Positions 11,366 through 18,005 of a stretch of DNA of 64,000 nucleotides are shown one piece after another (the stretch's first letter is position 1; each line of letters begins with the position of its first letter). Origin of the DNA: Luteimonas galliterrae. Its GTDB lineage: Bacteria > Pseudomonadota > Gammaproteobacteria > Xanthomonadales > Xanthomonadaceae. Location of the stretch: assembly GCF_023374055.1 (NCBI RefSeq), contig NZ_JAMBEP010000001.1:1240001-1304000 (forward strand). The letters are read 5' to 3'. A program made the position numbers and the translations under genes. Under the pieces are notes generated by a model. That model was not told the DNA's origin and made no database searches. It saw nothing but the letters and a program-made list of their open reading frames with translations.

Positions 11366-12550
11366 ATGATGCATCACTTCCTTACCGAGAACCGGAGCGA
11401 GCTGATTGCCCGTTGCAGGGCGAAGGTGGCCCAGCGCGCGCCGCCCGGCGTGCCCGAGAAAGAACTGGAACACGGCATAACCGTTTTTCTCGAACAACTC
11501 ATCAAGACGTTGCAGGTGGAGCAGACATCGCAGCCGATGCTCAGCCGCAAAGTGTCCGGGCCCACGGGCGGAGGCAAACCGGCTTTATCGGAAATCGGCG
11601 AATCGGCGGCGCAGCACGGCAAGGAACTGCTGCTGCATGGTTTCACTGTCGAGGAAGTCGTCCACGACTACGGCGACCTCTGCCAGTCGATCACCGACTT
11701 GGCCTTCGAACAAGGCGCCGTGATCGAGATCGACGAATTCAGGACGCTCAATCGCTGCCTGGACAATGCCATCGCCAACGCCGTCACCGAGTTCGGCTAC
11801 CAGCACGATTTCGTCGTCGCAGACAGGCAAGCCGACGCGTTGAACGAACGATTGGGGTTCTTCGCGCACGAATTGCGCAACCTGCTGTGCACGGCCACGC
11901 TCGCGCTTTCTGTCATCAAGCAAGGCAACGTGGGCTTGACCGGCGCCACGGGTGCGGTGCTGGACCGCGCGCTGGTAGGCCTGGGCAACCTTATAGACCG
12001 CTCTCTGGCCGAGGTGCGGATGACGGCGGGAATGCCGCTGCAGCACCGCTTGTTCTCGCTCGCCGACTTCATCGCCGAAGTGAAGCTTTCCGCCTCGCTC
12101 GAGGCGCAGATCAAGGGTTGCGTATTGACCGTCTCGGTGGTCGATCCGTTGCTGGCCGTCGACGCGGACCGGGATCTGCTTCTGTCGGCGCTGGGCAACC
12201 TGCTGCAGAACGCTTTCAAATTCACGCATGCGCACAGTGAGGTCACGCTCAACGCCTACGCGATGGCCGACCGCATCCTGATCGATGTCGAAGACCATTG
12301 CGGCGGCCTGCCGCCGGGCGACGCCGAAAAAATGTTCCTGCCCTTCACGCAGAGCGGCGAAGACAAAAGCGGCCTGGGGCTGGGCCTGTCCATTTCGCGC
12401 CGCAGCGTGGAAGCCAACGACGGCATACTCAGCGTCCGCAATATTCCCGGCACAGGCTGCGTCTTCACCATCGACCTGCCCCGCCACTCGCTGCCGATAG
12501 CGTCTTCCGCCGCCGGAATGGCATCCGAGGGCGTGGTCGCCATCGACTGA
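11366..12550 (+). CDS. Soluble orphan sensor histidine kinase
   Basis: A 394-residue protein with no membrane helices. The N-terminal ~150 residues (NRSELIARCRAK, ELEHGITVFLEQLI, LHGFTVEEVVHDYGDL) resemble RsbR/RsbS-associated sensory four-helix domains found at the N-termini of some kinases. The H-box is FFAHELRNLLC with the phospho-accepting His at residue 168, then an HATPase domain with N-box LGNLLQNAFKFTH, G1 DHCGGLPPG and G2 DKSGLGLGLSISRR. No response regulator or receiver domain lies nearby, and the preceding 200 bases show no gene. Input signal and partner are unknown. The tandem ATG at 11366/11369 leaves a one-codon ambiguity. Confidence 0.88.
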   Translation: MMHHFLTENRSELIARCRAKVAQRAPPGVPEKELEHGITVFLEQLIKTLQVEQTSQPMLSRKVSGPTGGGKPALSEIGESAAQHGKELLLHGFTVEEVVHDYGDLCQSITDLAFEQGAVIEIDEFRTLNRCLDNAIANAVTEFGYQHDFVVADRQADALNERLGFFAHELRNLLCTATLALSVIKQGNVGLTGATGAVLDRALVGLGNLIDRSLAEVRMTAGMPLQHRLFSLADFIAEVKLSASLEAQIKGCVLTVSVVDPLLAVDADRDLLLSALGNLLQNAFKFTHAHSEVTLNAYAMADRILIDVEDHCGGLPPGDAEKMFLPFTQSGEDKSGLGLGLSISRRSVEANDGILSVRNIPGTGCVFTIDLPRHSLPIASSAAGMASEGVVAID

Positions 12551-12565
12551 AGCCGCTCGCACGCA

Positions 12566-12596
12566 AACAAAAGGCCCCGCGACGCGGGGCCTTTTT
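12566..12596. terminator. Bidirectional terminator between histidine kinase and aminopeptidase
   Basis: A-rich CAAACAAA, then stem AGGCCCCGC-GAC-GCGGGGCCT, then TTTT. It lies between two converging genes (stops at 12550 and 12619), so it can serve both strands. Confidence 0.9.
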
Positions 12597-12618
12597 CATG
12601 CCGAAAGCGTCCGTGGTT

Positions 12619-15276
12619 TCAGGCGCCGTTCTTCTTCAACCAGGCATCCACTTCCGGCAGGCGCTCCTTGCGCACCTTGCTGCGGTAGGCGATGTTGGCG
12701 ATCGCCGTTTCGGCCGCGCGGCGCGAGCCGGCCGCGATATGGGCGTCGGCGTAGGCCTTGATCTTGCCTGCCATCGCCGGATCCAGCGAACTGTTGCCCA
12801 GCGCGGGATACCAGCTGCTGCGCGAGGTGGAATCGACCAGCTTGTCCACGTCCGTGCGATGGGCGACGGCGTAGTCGAAGGCCATGTCCGGGTGTCCGTA
12901 AGACACCGTGGCGATCATGTCCGCGCTATTGGTGGCGCCGGGCTCGTCGGTGAGCGCCAGGTCCAACGCGCGCTTGGCCAGCATGTCGTCGTCTGCCGAC
13001 GACAACAAGGAATAGAACTCATCCTTCACCAGCGGCGTCTTCTCGGCCTTCGCCGCAGCGTGCAATTCGTCCCAGGTGGCGGCATCGGCGTGCTTGGCCA
13101 CCACACTGAGGATGGTCTTGCGCAACTCGGCCGGCACCGCCTTCGGGTCGCTCTTCTCGGCAGCGTGGCGGCGACGCGCCTCGGCGATCGTTTTCTCGTC
13201 GCCCAGATCGCTCAGCGTTTCGATCAGCTGCGCGCGCAGGATCGTGGTCGGGTCGCCTTCGTCGGCGCGCACTTCCCAGCCGACGCGTTCGAACACCGGC
13301 GCCAGGCGCGCGATCGCGAATTTCCGGAATGTGGCCTGCCGGGCATTGTCGCCGCGATAGTAGGCGTTGAGGCTGGCGAAACTGCCGGCGATGTCGGCCC
13401 AGATCTGCGGGTCGGCATCGATGGGGGTCGATTTGGCCAGGTCGAGATAATCCGATGCGGGCTGCAATCCGGCCAGGCCCAACGCCCAGACATCGTTCAT
13501 CAGGCCCAATTGGTCGATGGGTTCCAGGTTGGCGAAACCTTCGCTCACCGCCTTGAACGGCTGCGGCGCGTACAGTGTGCGGTAGTAGCCGCTCTGGCCC
13601 GCATTGACGACGACAGGGCCGCAACCGGGCAATGCCATGTCGGCCTTGCCGCCGGCGACGATCGTGCGCACCGGCGCGCCGCCCAGCGTTTGCGCGATCA
13701 CCGGCACGCGCCAGGCGAGCGGTTTCTTGTCGGGACGGTCCTTGGTGAACTCGTCCTGGCTCAGCTTGAGCGCGGTCTTGCCGCCGCTGCATTGCGCCGA
13801 CTCGACCCGGATCAGCGGGACGCCCGGCTGCAGGGTGAAGTCGTGGGCGATGGCGAGGATGGGCTTGTCGGCCGCGGCTTCGATCTGCTTCCAAAGATCG
13901 TCGGACACGGTATTGCCGTAGGCATGCGCCTTCATGTAGCGGCGCACGCCTTCGCGCCAGGCGTCGGCGCCGACGTAGCCTTCCAGCATGTGGATCACCG
14001 CTTCGCCCTTGGAATAGGTGATCGCGTCGAAAGCCTGGCTGGCCTGCTCCACCGTCTCCACGTGCTGCACCACAGGATGCGTGGTGGCGACCGCATCGCG
14101 GTTCATCGCGGATTCGCGCGAACCTACGCTATAGAGCTTGGTATTCCATTCCGGATGCAGTTTTTCTGTGGTGCGGCTGGCCATCCACGACGCGAAGCCT
14201 TCGTTGAGCCACAAGTCGTCCCACCAGCTCATCGTCACCAAGTCGCCGAACCACTGGTGCGCGATCTCGTGCGCGGCGATCGAGAAGATGCCTTGCTTGT
14301 CGGCCTGGGTGGAGATGCTGGGATCCATCAGCATCGCGTACTCGAAAGTGTAGATGGCACCCCAGTTCTCCATCGCCGCGAAGAACTGGCTGCGGCCCGG
14401 CGATGCGACGTTGTCGAGCTTGGGCAGGGGATAGGGCGTGCCGAAATAGTCGTTGTATTCCTTCAGCACCACGCGCGACGCTTCCAGCGCGAAGGCGGCC
14501 TGGTCGGCCTTGCCTTTCTGCGTGACCACGCCGACTTCGGTATCGCCTACCTTGGCGGTGGCGCGGTCGAAATCGCCCAAGCCGAAGAACAGCAGATAGG
14601 TCGACATCTTCGGCGAGGCGGCGAAGCGCACGCGCTTGAGCCCGTTGCCCAGATCGGCGCTTTCGGCCATCGGCATGTTGCTCACCGCCATCTGCGCGGC
14701 GGGCACGGTGACGGTCAGGTCGAAGACGGCTTTGTGGTTGGGCTCGTCCCAGGAAGGCACGAACTTTCGCGCGTCGGAATTCTCGAACTGCGTGTACAAC
14801 GCGCGCTTCTTGCCGGCCTGGGTGTCGTAGTCGATGGCGAACAGGCCGTTGGCCTGGGTGCCGATCTTGCCGGTGTAGTCCATCGACAGCTTGTACTGGC
14901 CGACGGGCAGCGGCTGCGGCACAGAGAACGTCGCGGTCTGCGCCTGCGCATCGATCTTGACCTGCGGCGCGGGATAGGCGGCCGTGCCGGACGCAGGCGC
15001 CAGCTTCACCGACGAGAAGGTCATGTCGACGGCATTGAGCACGATCTTGTCGGTCGGCTCGAGCACCTCGAGCGTGATCGTCACCTTGCCGTCGAAGGCC
15101 AGTTTTTCCGCATGCGGCACTACGGCCACGTCGTAACGCACCGGCCGCACGTCGCGCGGCAATTGGGTAGTGGCCTGGCGGGCGATGGACGAAGACGCTG
15201 CCGGCGTTTGCGCCAGGACCGGGACGGACAAGCCTGCCAGCGCCAGCGCGATAGCGGAAACCAGAGTACGACGCAT
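12619..15276 (-). CDS. Exported M1-family metallo-aminopeptidase
   Basis: An 885-residue zinc aminopeptidase with a signal peptide (MRRTLVSAIALALAGLSVPVLAQ, cleaved about residue 23) that indicates export to the periplasm. The zinc site HEIAHQWFGD spans residues 336-345, with the third ligand glutamate in LWLNEGFASW 18 residues on. The exopeptidase signature normally written GxMEN reads AAMEN (residues 300-304), with the leading glycine replaced by alanine. The C-terminal ERAP1-like helical domain is present, so the length is normal. The start at 15276 precedes the signal peptide directly; upstream sequence in frame is not signal-like. It probably scavenges peptides. Two small unknown genes lie upstream on the same strand. 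Confidence 0.93.
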   Translation of the reverse strand: MRRTLVSAIALALAGLSVPVLAQTPAASSSIARQATTQLPRDVRPVRYDVAVVPHAEKLAFDGKVTITLEVLEPTDKIVLNAVDMTFSSVKLAPASGTAAYPAPQVKIDAQAQTATFSVPQPLPVGQYKLSMDYTGKIGTQANGLFAIDYDTQAGKKRALYTQFENSDARKFVPSWDEPNHKAVFDLTVTVPAAQMAVSNMPMAESADLGNGLKRVRFAASPKMSTYLLFFGLGDFDRATAKVGDTEVGVVTQKGKADQAAFALEASRVVLKEYNDYFGTPYPLPKLDNVASPGRSQFFAAMENWGAIYTFEYAMLMDPSISTQADKQGIFSIAAHEIAHQWFGDLVTMSWWDDLWLNEGFASWMASRTTEKLHPEWNTKLYSVGSRESAMNRDAVATTHPVVQHVETVEQASQAFDAITYSKGEAVIHMLEGYVGADAWREGVRRYMKAHAYGNTVSDDLWKQIEAAADKPILAIAHDFTLQPGVPLIRVESAQCSGGKTALKLSQDEFTKDRPDKKPLAWRVPVIAQTLGGAPVRTIVAGGKADMALPGCGPVVVNAGQSGYYRTLYAPQPFKAVSEGFANLEPIDQLGLMNDVWALGLAGLQPASDYLDLAKSTPIDADPQIWADIAGSFASLNAYYRGDNARQATFRKFAIARLAPVFERVGWEVRADEGDPTTILRAQLIETLSDLGDEKTIAEARRRHAAEKSDPKAVPAELRKTILSVVAKHADAATWDELHAAAKAEKTPLVKDEFYSLLSSADDDMLAKRALDLALTDEPGATNSADMIATVSYGHPDMAFDYAVAHRTDVDKLVDSTSRSSWYPALGNSSLDPAMAGKIKAYADAHIAAGSRRAAETAIANIAYRSKVRKERLPEVDAWLKKNGA

Positions 15277-15400
15277 GGGACTTCCTTGAAGAACGGCGGC
15301 CCGGCGGGCCTTTGGCCAGCGCCGATGGTGACGCCCGGGGACGGTGGGAGACACCGCCGGAAGTCATGGCCGTTCTACGGAAAATCGATACCGCCTGCGC

Positions 15401-15802
15401 TCAGGGCTCGATCGCGACCTGTTCGAAACCCGCCTGCTCCAGCACTTGCACGACCGTTCCGCAGAGGGGATCGTCGGGGCTCGTCTTGTTCTTGCCCAGG
15501 AGTTTTTCCTTCCAGGTGCGCGCGCGCTCCAGCATCACATGCCAAGTGCCGTAGTCCGGCCGGGCGGGATCGTCTTCGGAATGGCCGGCCACGCACATCA
15601 GATAATCCACGCCTTGGAAGGCCGCCTGGTTGGCCCAGCCGAAATCCTCCATGCATACCAAGTCGGCCTCGACACCCGCTTCCGCGAGCGCCTCGACCAG
15701 CCATCGCGAGAAATCCTCGCCGTAGCAGCAATCGTTGATGAAATCCGCACCGGGCACGGACAGATTGAAGCGATCGGTGCGGCAGGTGATGTCGACGCTC
15801 AT
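15401..15802 (-). CDS. Uncharacterised 133-residue protein
   Basis: No family recognised. The predicted protein is soluble, acidic and aromatic-rich. It has several cysteines (TCRTDRF, FINDCCYGEDFS, LVCMEDFGWAN, LMCVAGHSED, PLCGTVVQVL) and no signal peptide. The pattern CCYGEDFSRWLVEALAEAGVE suggests a compact alpha/beta domain. The C-terminal VVQVLEQAGFEQVAI looks like an amphipathic helix plus strand. It starts 21 bases after the stop of the preceding minus-strand gene, so the two are probably co-transcribed, and lies 124 bases before the M1 aminopeptidase. Codon use matches neighbours, supporting a real gene. Function cannot be stated. Confidence 0.7.
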   Translation of the reverse strand: MSVDITCRTDRFNLSVPGADFINDCCYGEDFSRWLVEALAEAGVEADLVCMEDFGWANQAAFQGVDYLMCVAGHSEDDPARPDYGTWHVMLERARTWKEKLLGKNKTSPDDPLCGTVVQVLEQAGFEQVAIEP

Positions 15803-15823
15803 GCGTTTGACCGATCCCGCCGG

Positions 15824-16552
15824 TCAGCCATCCGGCACATTCGGATCGAATCCGAAACCGTCGCCTACTTCGTCGATGCAAAGCAACGGCCGCTTGCCTA
15901 GCGCATGCGTCTTGGCCTTGGTCTTGTCGTGCTCGATATTGCCGGTCCTGACGATGGCTTTGCCGGTGATGAAGTTCACGCTGGTATCGGTGGTTTCGCC
16001 GGTGTTGCGCTGGATATTGTCGTCGTCGTAGCCGATCAGCCGGAAGCAGCCGGCCTGGTAGCGGAAGGTGAACGTGGTGCTGCCCATGCCCCACGATCCC
16101 GCACTGGCGAACGCATGCAAGGTCACCTGGAATGCGCCGCGCGCGATCTTCAGCGCATCGGCCCCGCCCAGATAGTCGTCCATCACCGACGAATCGGGCC
16201 GCGGGATCAGCGTATGGTTCTGGAACGCAAGCCGATAGCCTCCATCGGCTGCGAAAGCGGCCGCGAGGATGCGCGGGTTCGTGTCGAAAGGGTCTTGCCC
16301 GAGGCCTTCGTTGCGCAGCACGTTCTTCGGGTCCTGCATGCGCAGCACCATCAGCAGGTCGTCGCGGCCGTCGGCATCGAGATCGCCGCGTTTGGCGTAT
16401 TCCAGGCGCCAGCCCTTGGGCACGAAACCTTGTTCGGGCGTCGCCCGGTCCTGCAGCGTCGGATACCGCACCGGCGGCGCGTCGCCCGCGTCCTGCGCCG
16501 TTGCGCTTGCGCAGACGATCAGCAGCGCCATTACGACCGGATTCGTTCGCAT
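15824..16552 (-). CDS. Exported protein with an FG-GAP/VCBS-like segment
   Basis: A 242-residue protein. The start at 16552 gives a clear signal peptide (MRTNPVVMALLIVCASATAQ); the open frame continues upstream but without signal-like sequence and into the gene before. The mature part contains YAKRGDLDADGRDDLLMVLR, the calcium-loop pattern of FG-GAP/VCBS repeats (DxDxDGxxD), followed by a beta-rich region (WGMGSTTFTFRYQAGCFRLI) ending in a short VGDGFGFDPN segment with the same flavour. Proteins of this type are usually secreted or periplasmic and poorly characterised. It lies 25 bases after the DUF763 gene, so an operon is likely. Function unknown. Confidence 0.75.
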   Translation of the reverse strand: MRTNPVVMALLIVCASATAQDAGDAPPVRYPTLQDRATPEQGFVPKGWRLEYAKRGDLDADGRDDLLMVLRMQDPKNVLRNEGLGQDPFDTNPRILAAAFAADGGYRLAFQNHTLIPRPDSSVMDDYLGGADALKIARGAFQVTLHAFASAGSWGMGSTTFTFRYQAGCFRLIGYDDDNIQRNTGETTDTSVNFITGKAIVRTGNIEHDKTKAKTHALGKRPLLCIDEVGDGFGFDPNVPDG

Positions 16553-16577
16553 CGCCTTCTCCCGTGCGCGATCCGCA

Positions 16578-17900
16578 TCATCGCATCCCGCCATCCGGTG
16601 CGCATCCCCGCCGCGAAAGCTCAACTCGCCGCTCGGCGTCCTCGGGCAACGGCCCGGCCGGGCGCGCAGTCCGGCGCGGCGCCCATCCGAACACCGTGCG
16701 GCCGCCGTAGGCATGCGAACTCCGGCGCTCTTCGGCGATCAACGCTTCGACAGCGGGGCCGCCGGCGCGTCTTTCGAGCCGGCGCGCCTGGTCATCGAGC
16801 CGCTTCAGGGCCTGCAACCGCTCTTCGCGCCCGAGTTTGGCATTCCGCATCGCCTCCTTCAGCACGGCGATGGTCTGGTCGTATACGCGGGTCGGCACCG
16901 GAAACGGATGCCCGTCCTTGCCGCCGTGCGCCAGCGAAAAGCGCGCAGGATCGGTGAAACGGCACGGCGTCCCGTGCAGCACTTCGGCCACCATCGCCAG
17001 GGCCCGCACGGTACGCGCGCCTACGCCAGGCACTTGCAACAGTTCGGCGAAATCGCGCGGGCCGGCTTCGGCCGCCGCGGCTAGATTGCCTCGCAGGCGG
17101 CGCGTCACCGCATCGCCGCCGCGCACGTCGTGGTGGTCCGGCATGACGAGATGCGGCAGCAGCCCCGGCTGCCAAGGTTCGTTCGAAGCTTCCCTATCGA
17201 GCTTGCCCCACTCCGACGCGATGCCGTCCGGCCCCAGCGCGTCCAGCAATTCCACTTGCGCAAGCCGCGACCGTTCCGCGCGACGATCCGCGAGATTCAC
17301 GATCGTCCCCGTCCCGGCTCCTTCGATCGCCGCGTGAGGCGCATCGACGAAACTGGTCAACCCTTCCGACAGCCAGTGATAGCGGCGCGCTTGCCTGCTG
17401 TCGCCGTTCATGCCCTGCTGTACGACGACCCAACGTCCATCGTCGGCGACGACGAAGCCGTGCAGGTATAGCTCGAAACCGTCCTGCACCGCCGCACTGT
17501 CGACCTTGGCCACCAGCCTGCTGGCCCGCGCCAGCGCATCGCCGTCGAAGCCGACGCGCTGCCCGATGGCGACCAATTCCGATGGCGTCGCGCGCGAATG
17601 CTTGCCGCGACCGCCGCAGACGTGCAATCCCAGCTCGGCCGACATCGGTGCCAGCCCGCGCTTGAGGGCGCCGATCACGCTGGTGGTGATGCCGGACGAA
17701 TGCCAGTCCATGCCCATCACCGCTCCGAAGGACTGGAACCAGAACGGGTGCGCCAGCCGCCGCAGCAGTTCGTCGCGTCCGTACTCGCGCACGATCGCCT
17801 CGCTCATCACCGCGCCCAGCCGCGTCATGCGATCGGCCAGCCAACGCGGCACGCGGCCGCCGTGCAGCGGGAGATCGGCGCTTCCGGAGCGGCGCGTCAT
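16578..17900 (-). CDS. DUF763 domain-containing protein with helix-hairpin-helix
   Basis: A 440-residue protein matching the DUF763 pattern known mostly from archaea and thermophilic bacteria: ADLPLHGGRVPRWLADRM at the start, FWFQSFGAVMGMDWHSSGI, LGLHVCGGRGKHSRATPSEL and DGFELYLHGFVVADDGRWVVVQQGMN. Residues about 270-290 (LLQVPGVGARTVRALAMVAE) form a helix-hairpin-helix, a DNA-backbone binding motif. The C-terminal part is charged and rich in coiled-coil-like heptads (EERLQALKRLDDQARRLERR). No function is established for the family; DNA binding or repair is inferred from the HhH. It is the first gene of a run of three minus-strand genes with short gaps. Confidence 0.85.
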   Translation of the reverse strand: MTRRSGSADLPLHGGRVPRWLADRMTRLGAVMSEAIVREYGRDELLRRLAHPFWFQSFGAVMGMDWHSSGITTSVIGALKRGLAPMSAELGLHVCGGRGKHSRATPSELVAIGQRVGFDGDALARASRLVAKVDSAAVQDGFELYLHGFVVADDGRWVVVQQGMNGDSRQARRYHWLSEGLTSFVDAPHAAIEGAGTGTIVNLADRRAERSRLAQVELLDALGPDGIASEWGKLDREASNEPWQPGLLPHLVMPDHHDVRGGDAVTRRLRGNLAAAAEAGPRDFAELLQVPGVGARTVRALAMVAEVLHGTPCRFTDPARFSLAHGGKDGHPFPVPTRVYDQTIAVLKEAMRNAKLGREERLQALKRLDDQARRLERRAGGPAVEALIAEERRSSHAYGGRTVFGWAPRRTARPAGPLPEDAERRVELSRRGCAPDGGMR

Positions 17901-18005
17901 CGGCGGCTATCGCAGGACATTGGCGCATTGTCTGCCGATGGCGTCTCGCGTCGCGAGACAGGATGGCCGTCATCGCGTTTCGGTTCGCCGGCAAACCTGA
18001 ATCCT

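Noticed and set aside
12298-15738. A very long plus-strand open frame (over 1,100 codons) opposite the M1 aminopeptidase
   Set aside because: It is Arg/His/Gly-rich antisense sequence with no domains; the minus-strand frame has a signal peptide and zinc motifs. High GC removes stop codons on the wrong strand.
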